A model generated the notes under the pieces. The model saw only the letters and a program-made list of their open reading frames with translations, did not search any database and was not told the DNA's origin. From assembly GCA_013299105.1 (NCBI GenBank), contig JAAFJY010000017.1:79028-143027 (forward strand): a DNA stretch of 64,000 nt. The letters are read 5' to 3'. A program made the position numbers and the translations under genes. This document shows, piece after piece, positions 36,055 to 44,822 of the stretch. The stretch is from Chitinophagales bacterium. GTDB taxonomy: Bacteria; Bacteroidota; Bacteroidia; Chitinophagales; Saprospiraceae. How positions within the stretch are numbered: position 1 is the first letter of the stretch; each line of letters starts with the position of its first letter.

Positions 36055-37335
36055 TTAGGAAGTGGGCGAAACAAGCTCAGGAATTGGAGTGGCTCTCCGC
36101 ATCGGCTGTACTTTCCAATAGGTCAGGCTCCGCCACAGCCACTCCATCGGGCCATAGTTAAAGTAGCGAAGCCATAAGGTGCTGATCATGATTTGGCAAG
36201 AGAAAAGACCAATGCCAAAAAGGGTCAAACCAGCTGTCCCAACCAGCCCTCCATAATTCAGGCCAGCGGCCAAAAAAATAAATTGGCAAACCAGTGAGTG
36301 CATCATGTAATTGCTGAAGGCCATTTTTCCAACTGGTGCAGTGATGGACATCCATTTTTTTCCAAAACCCGTTTGAAAGCACAGCATAAAAGCACCCACG
36401 TACGCCAAGGCCAAAGGCACAACGCCCAGCGCATAGGCAATGGTTTGATAAAGGCCGTTTGGCTTCAAGGCATAATAATCAGCTCCAAAATAGTGGGTAT
36501 AATGTGCCAGAAAATAGTTGGCGGGCAAGCCAATTAGCACACCTAAGCCAATGATCCAATAGACCGCTTTTTTGTGTTGAGTGATGTTTTTGTAAAAATT
36601 GGAACGCCCCAATACAAAGCCAATCAAGAACATCCCGAATACTTTCGGGATGCGGCTGACAAAAAACAAGTATGAGAAGCGCTGAAATATACCTCCGATA
36701 TTTGCTTTAAATATGTCCCACCAGTTTGTTGAGGCCCACAAAGACCCAAAATCATCAGGGTTGCTTAGTCCGCTTATTTTTTGGATTACACTTCCGCCTA
36801 TTGTACCCAAGATCTCAGCGGGCGCATTCAAGGCAGGCCATTGCATTTTTGCAGCGTACAACACAACAGGCATAAAGATCAACACGGCACCCGTGATCAA
36901 GAGCGTCTTGTCCAAAAACCGCCTGAACGGCAGCAACAAGAACCCCAGTAAGGCATAAAACAGGACAATGTCACACGTCCAGATCAGGATATGCACAAAT
37001 CCGAGCAGCAACATAAAGAGCAGGCGCCGTCTAATAATCGGCATCGAATCGCCTCCTTTGTTGACTCCCCTTTGTATTTGTAGCGCAATGCCCCAACCAA
37101 ACAGTAAACTGAAAATGGAATAGAATTTCCCTTCAATAAAAATGGTGTACCAGAAGCTGAGTTGCTTGTCCAGTTCAGGAAGCAAAAACGGGCTGGCTTC
37201 GACTTTATTCGGCCCCCAGCCCAAGCCGCCCGCCGTCAGGTTGGCGATGAGGATGCCAAAAATGGCAAAGCCCCTGAGTACGTCCATGAAAACTTCACGG
37301 TCTTTGTTTTGGATCGGTGCAATAACGCGCTGCAT
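36055..37335 (-). CDS. DUF418 family membrane protein
   Basis: 426 residues with about ten hydrophobic helices. It begins EVFMDVLRGFAIFGILIANL, and the C-terminal DUF418 region shows GKMAFSNYMMHSLVCQFIF and GPMEWLWRSLTYWK, both family hallmarks. DUF418 proteins are inner-membrane proteins of unclear function, distantly similar to acyltransferase-3 type membrane proteins (the N-terminal LRGFAIFGIL segment is the shared feature). It follows its paralogue at 37378-38703 with a 42-base gap on the same strand, so the two are probably an operon created by tandem duplication. Confidence 0.85.
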   Translation of the reverse strand: MQRVIAPIQNKDREVFMDVLRGFAIFGILIANLTAGGLGWGPNKVEASPFLLPELDKQLSFWYTIFIEGKFYSIFSLLFGWGIALQIQRGVNKGGDSMPIIRRRLLFMLLLGFVHILIWTCDIVLFYALLGFLLLPFRRFLDKTLLITGAVLIFMPVVLYAAKMQWPALNAPAEILGTIGGSVIQKISGLSNPDDFGSLWASTNWWDIFKANIGGIFQRFSYLFFVSRIPKVFGMFLIGFVLGRSNFYKNITQHKKAVYWIIGLGVLIGLPANYFLAHYTHYFGADYYALKPNGLYQTIAYALGVVPLALAYVGAFMLCFQTGFGKKWMSITAPVGKMAFSNYMMHSLVCQFIFLAAGLNYGGLVGTAGLTLFGIGLFSCQIMISTLWLRYFNYGPMEWLWRSLTYWKVQPMRRATPIPELVSPTS

Positions 37336-37377
37336 TTTAATACTTTGTTGATTGAAAAAATCCCGTGCGGAGGATAA

Positions 37378-38703
37378 CTACCGCTTCATCGGCTGCAATT
37401 TCCAATAGGTCAAACTCCGCCACAGCCACTCCAGTGGGCCAAACAGGAAGTACTTCAACCAGATCGGGCTTACAATCAACTGGATGGCCCAGATGACCAG
37501 CACGACGAAATAAATTTGGTAAAATTCGAGCTCGCCATAGTAGTTCAAGCCGTAGCCAAAGAAGAACAAGGTGCAGATGAGCGAGTGAGAGATGTAGTTG
37601 CTTAAAGCCATGCGACCTACTGCCACCAAGCGGCTGAACAGGTTTTTGGCAAAACCCGATTGGAACATCAAGATCAGTGCCGCTGCGTGTGCCATCACGA
37701 GGAGCATCCGCTGGAAAGGATAAATCAAATCTACCCAATTGATAGATACCTGCTCCATGCGGGCGAGGTTGGCCTCAAGCGTGGAAAAATGATGAAAGGC
37801 GTAATAGTTGGCGAATAGCACCAAGGGCAAGCCTATGCCGTAGCCGATTTTCACAACTTTCCAATAATCTTTCCGCGACCACGCGCCCGTCAGAAAGCCC
37901 CACTTGAACAAGGCCAAGCCCAGCAACATCAAGGCCAGCGAATCCCAGACGGAAAGCCATAAGTACTTGGTTTGTCCTTGCCATGCCAATGGGCGCAGAT
38001 GGCCTGCAACGGTGGCGTAATCCGACTTCATTTTTTGGGTATTTGCCTTGGCGTCCTCGCGATTGGGAATCATGGTTTTTTCCACTTCCCGCCAATCCGT
38101 CAAGGCTTTGCTTTGGGCAGCGGTCAGGGTTTTGTTAGCTGTTTGAGCCTTGGTAGCTTCCACGTATGCGAGCCGTTTTTCCCGTATTTGCTGATATTGG
38201 ATAGTACCCGTCACAAAACTGACAATGGCCACAATCGGGACGGCCCACACCAAATACTTGGCCGCAACATTGCGAAACAGGTAAAGGATCATGCCACAAA
38301 CTGCATAGAGATAGAGGATCTCGCCAATCCAAAGGATGAGGTGGGCGTGAACCAAGCCAAACAACAGCAACCAAAACATACGCCGATAATAGAGCGCATG
38401 AACGGCAGCGCTTTTCATGCCTTTGTTGGCAATAAACAGCAGCATACCTGCCCCGAATACCATGCCAAACATGGCCCGCATTTTACCTTCAAAAAGGATA
38501 CTGATGAATTGGTAAACCCAGAAATTGATGCTTCCAGGGTCATTTGCAAATTTTTCAAAAGAATGGTCGGGCATCGAAAAACCCGCGATGTTCATCATTA
38601 AGATGCCCAAAAGGGCAAAACCGCGCAGCATATCAATGGTGCTGAGGCGCTGGTTTTCTGAAACGGGGACGGCAGTAGCTATCGCTTGCGTGCTTGCTGA
38701 CAT
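37378..38703 (-). CDS. DUF418 family membrane protein (tandem paralogue)
   Basis: 441 residues, same architecture as the downstream neighbour: RLSTIDMLRGFALLGILMMNI at the N-terminus, VGRMALSNYISHSLICTLFFF and GPLEWLWRSLTYWKLQPMKR at the end. It differs by a hydrophilic, Lys/Ala-rich loop at about residues 180-235 (with KALTDWREVEKTMIPNRED). The C-terminal WLWRSLTYWKxQPMRR is nearly shared by the pair. It is the first gene of the pair. Function is unknown; a membrane transport or acyl-transfer role has been suggested for the family but is not established. Confidence 0.85.
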   Translation of the reverse strand: MSASTQAIATAVPVSENQRLSTIDMLRGFALLGILMMNIAGFSMPDHSFEKFANDPGSINFWVYQFISILFEGKMRAMFGMVFGAGMLLFIANKGMKSAAVHALYYRRMFWLLLFGLVHAHLILWIGEILYLYAVCGMILYLFRNVAAKYLVWAVPIVAIVSFVTGTIQYQQIREKRLAYVEATKAQTANKTLTAAQSKALTDWREVEKTMIPNREDAKANTQKMKSDYATVAGHLRPLAWQGQTKYLWLSVWDSLALMLLGLALFKWGFLTGAWSRKDYWKVVKIGYGIGLPLVLFANYYAFHHFSTLEANLARMEQVSINWVDLIYPFQRMLLVMAHAAALILMFQSGFAKNLFSRLVAVGRMALSNYISHSLICTLFFFGYGLNYYGELEFYQIYFVVLVIWAIQLIVSPIWLKYFLFGPLEWLWRSLTYWKLQPMKR

Positions 38704-38941
38704 GTTTTTGTGATTTTAGGTAAATTGGAGTGGTACGCTTAATCCCGATGATCAACCAAGCGGTGTCCACAAATCTTACAACTGGAAGTGCGCTTGCTGG
38801 AAACTCGATGCTTCGATAGGTGTTGACGAAGGCCAGTGGCTCCTGATTGGCGTGGTAATGAGGGCACCAGTGCAGAACCTGCGCTTGTTCAAGCCCTGAA
38901 GTGGTAACTTGTATCTCCTTGCTGCGAGTGATTTGACAAGT

Positions 38942-39028
38942 GAGCGTAAAAAAATAAGGTGGACAGGTTTATCTTTTTTTGCTAAACCTCAAAAGCAAAC
39001 CTGTTTACTTTATTTTAGCTCAATTACT
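38942..39028 (+). repeat. Palindromic dispersed repeat, copy E (family 1, centre deleted)
   Basis: The ends are intact (GAGCGTAAAAAAATAAGG and TTTATTTTAGCTCAATTAC) but the central hairpin is missing, leaving about 87 bp. It contributes the last codons and stop of the small gene at 39010-39243. The rest of the 38704-39009 gap shows nothing else. Confidence 0.75.
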
Positions 39029-39243
39029 GAGTAGTATTCCTTGATCACATAGCAGATAAAGATGAACCCAAGAAAGGCAACCCCCGCAATTAAAGCCAGG
39101 AAGATGTTTTGTTCGATAAAATGGACAGCGCTGGATACTTCTTGCTTAGCCTGGTTCATATTGTACATTGAAGCCATGGATTGTGCAGAAAGTGGCGCTG
39201 ATGCGCTGAGGAAAAGGGCAGTGACAATTAGGATGTTTTTCAT
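39010..39243 (-). CDS. Small secreted/membrane protein
   Basis: 77 residues: signal peptide (KNILIVTALFLSASAPLSAQ), a short mature part (SMASMYNMNQAKQEVSS) and one transmembrane helix (FLALIAGVAFLGFIFICYVI), then a polar end YYSVIELK. It is preceded on the coding strand by no obvious promoter. The final codons VIELK and the stop lie within the end of a family 1 repeat, so the repeat probably replaced the original 3' end. No family recognised. Confidence 0.5.
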   Translation of the reverse strand: MKNILIVTALFLSASAPLSAQSMASMYNMNQAKQEVSSAVHFIEQNIFLALIAGVAFLGFIFICYVIKEYYSVIELK

Positions 39244-39370
39244 GGTGGCAACGTTTTAGGTGATGGCCTTGTGGCCTGGTTTCATCCTATATTGCAGCCA
39301 GCGGAGAATAGGTAAGTGGGAAGGGGAGTTTTTTGAAAAATATTTTTTGGGCCGAAAAGCTTAGGTCTCC

Positions 39371-39403
39371 ACGTTTGCTAAACCTCCAAGGTTTGGTAAA
39401 CGT
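39371..39403. repeat. Short inverted repeat (TTTGCTAAACC core)
   Basis: ACGTTTGCTAAACCT and AGGTTTGGTAAACGT pair at 13 of 15 positions around a 3-base loop. It shares its core with the hairpin at 1716-1776, so both belong to one small palindrome family. Confidence 0.65.
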
Positions 39404-39489
39404 AAGTTTCGGCTAATCCATCCGATCACCAAGCCCCGTTTCGCAGGCAGAGAGTACTACAAGCCTGCTTACATTTCGACCAAAAAACC

Positions 39490-40074
39490 TCAGCGCTCCA
39501 ACACAAATGTAGAACACTGCGCAAAACCCTCCCTGCCATTCGGCAAGATCACCGCTACACCCTTCAAGCGGCGGGAGTTCAGCATAAAAAGAAACAAGTG
39601 AATGTTGTACAGGGGCCGATCGTCAACATACAAATCGCCTTCACCGACGAAGATATTCGAGGATTCCACCAATTGGGCTTCGATGTGTAAAGACCCTCCA
39701 AGCCCGTTGAACCAACCCGCTTTTACACAAATCGTCTGGTCATTGTAGTTGGCATTGCCGATCGTCAGCCAGGAATCACCGTAACGATTGGTGGTGCGGT
39801 TCAGGGTTTTGCCCCGAAAAGTGCCCTGAAACCGGCTGTAATCATCCACACCATAATAAGGTATGTTGGCCAAAAAGGATTCGGGGATCAAAGTCGAGGG
39901 ATCCACTTGGTGCTTATTGCCGCCACCGCCCATGCTGCTGTTCCAGCGGTCCACGAAATTCATCAAGTCCGCCGAGCTGAGGATGGCTGCGTCAGGTGTG
40001 GTCTGGGCATTTGAATTTTGGACCAACAAAAAAATGGTTCCAAACAGGATTGAAAGGCGTTTCACTGGGTACAT
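39490..40074 (-). CDS. Secreted hypothetical protein
   Basis: 194 residues with a signal peptide (about 1-23, LSILFGTIFLLVQNSNAQ). The mature protein has an acidic/glycine stretch (SSMGGGGNKH), then strand-rich segments with FQGTFRGKTLNR, WLTIGNANYNDQTICVKAGWF and VGEGDLYVDDRPLYNIHLFLF. Two cysteines (in TICVKAG and AQCSTFV) could form a disulfide. I recognise no family. It lies divergently from hypB, with 252 bases between them, so the two may share a control region. Confidence 0.5.
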   Translation of the reverse strand: MYPVKRLSILFGTIFLLVQNSNAQTTPDAAILSSADLMNFVDRWNSSMGGGGNKHQVDPSTLIPESFLANIPYYGVDDYSRFQGTFRGKTLNRTTNRYGDSWLTIGNANYNDQTICVKAGWFNGLGGSLHIEAQLVESSNIFVGEGDLYVDDRPLYNIHLFLFMLNSRRLKGVAVILPNGREGFAQCSTFVLER

Positions 40075-40197
40075 GTCTTTGGTATTTTTTTGACAGCGCT
40101 GAATAACGATGGCTACAAATTACTTGTGAAGTACAAAACAGGCTACTCATTAAGGCATGTTTAACTTTACAATAACGTGATCCCGATTTTTGGCGTA

Positions 40198-40229
40198 CTC
40201 AACTCCTCAACCGCTCAACTCCTCAACTC
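40198..40229. repeat. CTCAAC-type repeat, left copy
   Basis: A 32-base stretch built of CTCAACTCCTCAACCG-type units. The reverse-complement version lies at 43307-43336, over the 3' end of hypF, so an inverted pair brackets hypB and hypF. Confidence 0.7.
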
Positions 40230-40286
40230 AAATTAGGAATCTTTTACTAAACCTTAGAAAACTTTTTCTAATTGGTCAACAGCACA

Positions 40287-40294
40287 TACATTTG
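40287..40294 (+). promoter_or_regulatory. Possible -7 element of the hyp operon
   Basis: TACATTTG fits TAnnTTTG and lies 32 bases before the hypB ATG; no TTTG is present at the ideal -33 distance, so support is partial. Confidence 0.35.
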
Positions 40295-40326
40295 TTCGGA
40301 ACCGAATCAAAAACGCAAACCAAAAT

Positions 40327-41046
40327 ATGGCTTTCGCAAAATCAAACCGATTACCCGTTGGAGCCATCCAATGCGACAATACCACCTTGAGCCTGCTCAA
40401 AGCCAACGATTACGTGGCCAAAAGCATCCGTGACAAAATGCAGACCCAAGGTACTCTGCTGATCAACATCACTTCCTCGGCAGGCAGTGGCAAGACCACC
40501 CTGATGCAAGAAACCGCCCGCCGCTTGAAGGACAAAATCAAAATGGCTGTTTTGGTAGGCGACCTCGAAACCGAGCGCGATGCCATCCGCATCCGCGAGG
40601 CTGGGGTGCCTTCGACCCAAATCGTGACCAATGGCGTGTGCCACCTCGAAGCCCAAATGATCGTGCAAGCCTTTGACCACCTCGATACCACGGGAATCGA
40701 CCTGCTTTTCATCGAAAACGTAGGCAACTTGGTTTGTCCTGCCGCCTTCGACCTGGGCGAAGACTACCGCGTGACCCTGCTGGCCTCGACCGAAGGCGAC
40801 GACAAGCCCAAAAAATACCCACGCATGTTCCTCACCAGCGAGTTGATGTTGGTGTCGAAAGCCGATTTGCTGCCTTACATTCCCTTCAAAGTCGAAGCCG
40901 CCGCTCAAGATGCCCGCGAAGTCAATCCCGAAATCGAGGTTTTGACCTTATCCAGCACCACAGGCGAGGGCATGGATGCCTGGTGCGAATGGCTGATGAG
41001 CCGGGTAGAAGCCAAAAAAGCCGAGTTGGCGGAAGTCGCAGTATGA
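40327..41046 (+). CDS. hypB: Hydrogenase nickel incorporation GTPase HypB
   Basis: 239 residues. HypB hydrolyses GTP during insertion of nickel into the hydrogenase large subunit, working with HypA. The P-loop is ITSSAGSGKTTLMQ at about residues 49-62. Other family motifs are VLVGDLETERDA, the nickel/zinc-site Cys-His in NGVCHLEAQM, FIENVGNLVCPAAFDLGE and VSKADLLPY (NKxD-like base recognition). The N-terminal CxxCGC nickel motif and any His-rich stretch are absent, as in many HypB proteins. It is first in the plus-strand hyp operon and its stop overlaps the hypF start (ATGA). Confidence 0.95.
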   Translation: MAFAKSNRLPVGAIQCDNTTLSLLKANDYVAKSIRDKMQTQGTLLINITSSAGSGKTTLMQETARRLKDKIKMAVLVGDLETERDAIRIREAGVPSTQIVTNGVCHLEAQMIVQAFDHLDTTGIDLLFIENVGNLVCPAAFDLGEDYRVTLLASTEGDDKPKKYPRMFLTSELMLVSKADLLPYIPFKVEAAAQDAREVNPEIEVLTLSSTTGEGMDAWCEWLMSRVEAKKAELAEVAV

Positions 41047-43319
41047 GCAACAACTGGTTGATTCGCCTGGCTGGACAAGTGCAAGGGGTCGGTTTTCGGC
41101 CCCTGGTCTCTAACCTGGCCCGTGCACACCAACTAAAAGGCTGGGTCTCGAATGGGGTCAATGGAGTGGAAATCCACTTGCAAAGCCCCCAGGAACAGGC
41201 CGTTTTTTTTCTTGATTTCATCCTTAAAAATCCACCACCCGGCAGCCGGATCACCAGCCATGCGCTCGTGCCTGCTGCCCCTGAGTTCTTTGACAATTTT
41301 TCCATTCGCGAAAGCACCCAGGCGGGCAAACCTTCGATGCTGCTCACCCCGGATACGGCCCTTTGCGAGACATGTCGGGAGGAGATGCTGGATCCAGCGA
41401 ATCGGCGTTTTGGCTATGCCTTTACCACTTGTGCCCAGTGCGGCCCGCGCTATTCCATCCAGCGCAGCCTGCCCTACGACCGCGAGCGATGCACCATGAC
41501 CGATTTTGTGCAGTGCCCCACTTGCCAGGCTGAGTACGAAAATCCCGACGATCGTCGCTTTTTCGCCCAAACCAATTCCTGCCCAACTTGTGGGGTTAAA
41601 ATGTACTTGGGCGACGCCAAAGGTGCCGTTTTGAGCCAAAACCAAACGGAAGTTTTGGCCCAAACCCAAAACGCCTGGCGGGCTGGCAAAATCGTGGCCC
41701 TCAAAGGCATCGGGGGCTATTTGCTCACTTGCGACGCCCGCAATGCCGAGGCCGTCCTAACCTTGAGGTTGCGTAAAAATCGGCCTAAAAAGCCTTTTGC
41801 CCTGCTTTATCCGAGCCTGGAGTGCCTGGAAGGCGATGCTGAATTGAGTACCGAGGCGATTGACTTGCTCCAAAGCCCCGCTGCGCCAATCGTCCTTTTG
41901 CCCTTGAAAACAAAAGCGAAAAGTGACCTGGCCTTAGAAGCGGTAGCACCTGGTTTGGACCAGATCGGGGCCATGCTGCCTTACGCACCCTTGTTAGAGC
42001 TTTTGATGCAGGGTTTCTCTGGTCCGATTGTGGCCACCAGCGGCAATTTGAGCAGCGCAGCCATTGTCTATAAAAACCAGGACTGCGATCAATTGTCCAA
42101 GGTCGCCGACTTGTTTTTGCACCACAACCGCGAAATCGTGGTGCCACAAGACGACAGCGTAATGACCTTGGCTGACCACAGTCCCATCGTCATCCGCCGT
42201 TCAAGGGGCCTGGCCCCTACCCTACTGGTACCGGGCTTGGTGCTCCCTGATCGCGAGCTATTGGCCCTTGGCGCGGAGATGAAAGGCGCTTTTGCCATGA
42301 CTTACGCCCAACAGCTTTTTGTAAGTCAGTATTGGGGCAGCCTCGACGATTTTGACACCCAGGAGCGCTACCATACTTTTTTGGAGCACAGTTTGCAATT
42401 GTTTCAGGTGCAACCCGAACGCGTAATTGGCGACTTGCATCCGGGTTATTTCAGCACCAGATTGGGGCAAGACCTGGCCGAAAAATGGGGCGTGCCTTTT
42501 CAGCAAGTGCAGCACCACGAGGCCCATTTTGCGGCGGTTTTGGCCGAAAATGACTTAATCGACAGCTCGGAGCCCGTTTTGGGGGTGATTTGGGACGGTG
42601 TAGGCCTGGGTTCGGACGGCCAAATTTGGGGTGGCGAGTTTTTTGTGTATGAAAAAAAACAGGTCGCCCATGTTGCTCAATTGCCTTATTTCCCTTGGCT
42701 GATGGGCGACAAGATGTCGAAAGAACCACGCCTTGCTGCCTTGGCCTGTTGCGGAAACCTGGAGGCGGCGCAAGCGATTTTGCAAAAAAAATTCGAGCCC
42801 CGTGAATGGGATTTTTACACCAAAAACCTGGCCCAGCACCAAGGTCCGCTTTGCTCCAGCATGGGGCGCTACTTCGATGCAGCGGCGAGTTTGTTGGGCT
42901 TGGTGGACCAAAACAGTTACGAAGGCGAGGCGGCGGTTTTGCTGGAAGTAAATGCCCGGCGCTACTTCCGCGCTGGAAAAGGGACGGTAAAAGGCTTTGC
43001 CAATGCCCAGGCTTTACGCGAGCTGGACAACTCTTGGTGGCCCATTTTTTTGGAATCCATCAACAATGGCCAGGATGTTGAGCTTTTAGCCGCCCGTTTT
43101 CACCAAACCTTGGTGGATTTGATGGTGGCCCAGGCAACAAAAATTGGCGTATCAAAAATAGCTTGCAGTGGTGGGGTTTTTCAAAATGCCCTGCTGGTCG
43201 AGCTGCTAAAACATACTTATCAGGATGGAAAAACCCAAGTGTATTTCCACCAGCAACTATCCCCCAATGACGAAAATATTGCCTTCGGGCAATTAATTTA
43301 TTCAATGTTGAGAAGTTGA
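41043..43319 (+). CDS. hypF: Carbamoyltransferase HypF
   Basis: 758 residues from the ATG at 41043, which overlaps the hypB stop by four bases. HypF makes the thiocarbamate precursor of the active-site cyanide ligands from carbamoyl phosphate. Domains in order: acylphosphatase (GQVQGVGFRPLVSNLA, about 12-27), two zinc-finger pairs (CETCREEM with CAQCGPRY; CPTCQAEY with CPTCG), a YrdC-like domain (KGIGGYLLTCDA), and the Kae1-like carbamoyltransferase domain (VQHHEAHFAAVLAEN, GVIWDGVGLGSDGQIWGGE). The length is as expected. The last codons lie in a repeated CTCAAC/GTTGAG stretch, so the extreme C-terminus (YSMLRS) may be derived from it. Confidence 0.95.
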   Translation: MSNNWLIRLAGQVQGVGFRPLVSNLARAHQLKGWVSNGVNGVEIHLQSPQEQAVFFLDFILKNPPPGSRITSHALVPAAPEFFDNFSIRESTQAGKPSMLLTPDTALCETCREEMLDPANRRFGYAFTTCAQCGPRYSIQRSLPYDRERCTMTDFVQCPTCQAEYENPDDRRFFAQTNSCPTCGVKMYLGDAKGAVLSQNQTEVLAQTQNAWRAGKIVALKGIGGYLLTCDARNAEAVLTLRLRKNRPKKPFALLYPSLECLEGDAELSTEAIDLLQSPAAPIVLLPLKTKAKSDLALEAVAPGLDQIGAMLPYAPLLELLMQGFSGPIVATSGNLSSAAIVYKNQDCDQLSKVADLFLHHNREIVVPQDDSVMTLADHSPIVIRRSRGLAPTLLVPGLVLPDRELLALGAEMKGAFAMTYAQQLFVSQYWGSLDDFDTQERYHTFLEHSLQLFQVQPERVIGDLHPGYFSTRLGQDLAEKWGVPFQQVQHHEAHFAAVLAENDLIDSSEPVLGVIWDGVGLGSDGQIWGGEFFVYEKKQVAHVAQLPYFPWLMGDKMSKEPRLAALACCGNLEAAQAILQKKFEPREWDFYTKNLAQHQGPLCSSMGRYFDAAASLLGLVDQNSYEGEAAVLLEVNARRYFRAGKGTVKGFANAQALRELDNSWWPIFLESINNGQDVELLAARFHQTLVDLMVAQATKIGVSKIACSGGVFQNALLVELLKHTYQDGKTQVYFHQQLSPNDENIAFGQLIYSMLRS

Positions 43320-43336
43320 GCGGTTGAGGAGTTGAG
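43307..43336. repeat. CTCAAC-type repeat, right inverted copy
   Basis: GTTGAGAAGTTGAGCGGTTGAGG overlaps the hypF stop codon; it is the inverse of the stretch at 40198-40229. A related pyrimidine version (CTTCAACATTTCAAC units) follows at about 43398-43431, just before hypC. Confidence 0.7.
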
Positions 43337-43437
43337 AAGAAAGGCCCTGTTCAAGAATTTCCGAACGAGCCTCATGCTCAGTCCAAATCCCGAAACTCTT
43401 CAACTTTTCAACTCTTCAACATTTCAACTAAAACGAC

Positions 43438-43698
43438 ATGTGCCTAGCAATTCCTGGCAAAATCAAAAGCATTGAGCACCGTTTCAACGGCCTGGTCCGC
43501 ATGGCCAAAGTGGAGTTTGGCGGCATCGTCAAAGAAGCCAGCCTTGAGATGATTCCCCTGGCCAAAGAAGGTGATTATGTGCTGGTACACGTAGGTGTGG
43601 CCATCAGCATTGTGGACGAAGAGGAGGCCAAAAAATCCTTCGAATACCTTGCGGAGATCGGCGAGATCGATGAATTGATTGAACATACCCAAATCTAG
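43438..43698 (+). CDS. hypC: Hydrogenase maturation chaperone HypC
   Basis: 86 residues. HypC carries the Fe(CN)2CO unit between HypD and the large-subunit precursor. It starts MCLAIPGKI, and the Cys exposed at the N-terminus after Met removal is the essential iron-binding residue. The OB-fold strands follow (MAKVEFGGIVKEASLEM, DYVLVHVGVAISIVDEEEA). It has the usual size, ends 5 bases before hypD and has a pyrimidine-rich repeat directly upstream. Confidence 0.95.
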   Translation: MCLAIPGKIKSIEHRFNGLVRMAKVEFGGIVKEASLEMIPLAKEGDYVLVHVGVAISIVDEEEAKKSFEYLAEIGEIDELIEHTQI

Positions 43699-43703
43699 CA
43701 GCG

Positions 43704-44810
43704 ATGAAATTCTTGAGTGAATACCGCGATGCTGACCTGGTGCATCAGTACGTCCAGGAAATCCAGCGGACCGTCACCCGACCCTGGACCATCATGGAAG
43801 TCTGCGGCGGGCAAACCCACAGCCTGGTCAAAAATGGCTTGCTCCAACTGCTGCCCCCAGAAGTGCGCATGGTACACGGCCCCGGCTGTCCGGTGTGCGT
43901 AACGCCCCTGCACCTGATCGACAAAGCGGTCTATCTGGCCTTGGAAAAAGGTGTGATTCTCTGCTCGTATGGCGACATGTTGAGGGTGCCGGGCTCACAA
44001 AAAAGCCTACTCGAAGCCAAGGCTGCTGGAGCCGATGTGCGCATCCTCTATTCGCCTTTGGAAGCCGTTAAAATTGCCCAGGATAACCCGAACAAGGAAG
44101 TGGTTTTCTTCGCGGTGGGTTTTGAAACGACCGCACCCGCCAACGCGCTTTCGGTGTTGCATGCCCAAAGAGCGGGCGTCAACAACTACTCGATTTTGAC
44201 CTCGCACGTGCTCGTCCCGCCTGCCATCGAGGCGGTGATGACCGACGAAGATTCGCACATCCAGGGATTTCTGGCAGCGGGCCACGTGTGTACCATCATG
44301 GGCCTCGATGAGTATTATCCGCTGGTGGAGCAGTACAAAATCCCGATCGTGGTCAGTGGCTTTGAGCCCGTGGACCTGATGCAAGGCATTTTGATGGTCA
44401 TTCGTCAATTGGAAAAAGGCGAGCACCAACTCGAAAACCAATACAGCCGGGTAGTACGCCCCGAAGGCAACCCCGAAGCCCGCAAGGTGCTCGAACGGAT
44501 TTTTGAAATCCATGACCGCGAATGGCGCGGCATTGGCACAATACCACACAGCGGCTATGAGCTGCGCGAGGAGTTTGCCGCTTTTGACGCCAACCGAAAA
44601 TTTGAGGTAGCGATTGAAAAAGTGCCCGAAAGCGCAGAATGCATCGCGGGTTTGGTGCTCAAAGGCATAAAAAAGCCCCAGGAATGCCCACAATTTGGCA
44701 AAAAATGCACTCCGCAAAACCCACTTGGTGCGCCGATGGTGTCAAGCGAGGGGGCTTGTGCGGCTTACTACCATTTCGCTAATCTGCTGGAAAGCGTGGA
44801 AACGATGTAA
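43704..44810 (+). CDS. hypD: Hydrogenase maturation iron-sulfur protein HypD
   Basis: 368 residues. HypD holds a [4Fe-4S] cluster and is the scaffold on which the Fe(CN)2CO unit is assembled with HypC. Key motifs: IMEVCGGQTHSL, MVHGPGCPVCVTPL, CSYGDMLRVPGS, FFAVGFETTAPANAL, EPVDLMQG and the C-terminal ECPQFGKKCTPQNPLGAPMVSSEGACAAYY with the cluster cysteines. It starts 5 bases after hypC, and its coding length is normal for the family. Confidence 0.95.
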   Translation: MKFLSEYRDADLVHQYVQEIQRTVTRPWTIMEVCGGQTHSLVKNGLLQLLPPEVRMVHGPGCPVCVTPLHLIDKAVYLALEKGVILCSYGDMLRVPGSQKSLLEAKAAGADVRILYSPLEAVKIAQDNPNKEVVFFAVGFETTAPANALSVLHAQRAGVNNYSILTSHVLVPPAIEAVMTDEDSHIQGFLAAGHVCTIMGLDEYYPLVEQYKIPIVVSGFEPVDLMQGILMVIRQLEKGEHQLENQYSRVVRPEGNPEARKVLERIFEIHDREWRGIGTIPHSGYELREEFAAFDANRKFEVAIEKVPESAECIAGLVLKGIKKPQECPQFGKKCTPQNPLGAPMVSSEGACAAYYHFANLLESVETM

Positions 44811-44822
44811 AACTACTCATTC

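Noticed and set aside
40734..41042. Extended HypF N-terminus
   Set aside because: This stretch is the out-of-frame shadow of hypB, rich in Arg and Ser; HypF homology begins at 41043 with the acylphosphatase domain.
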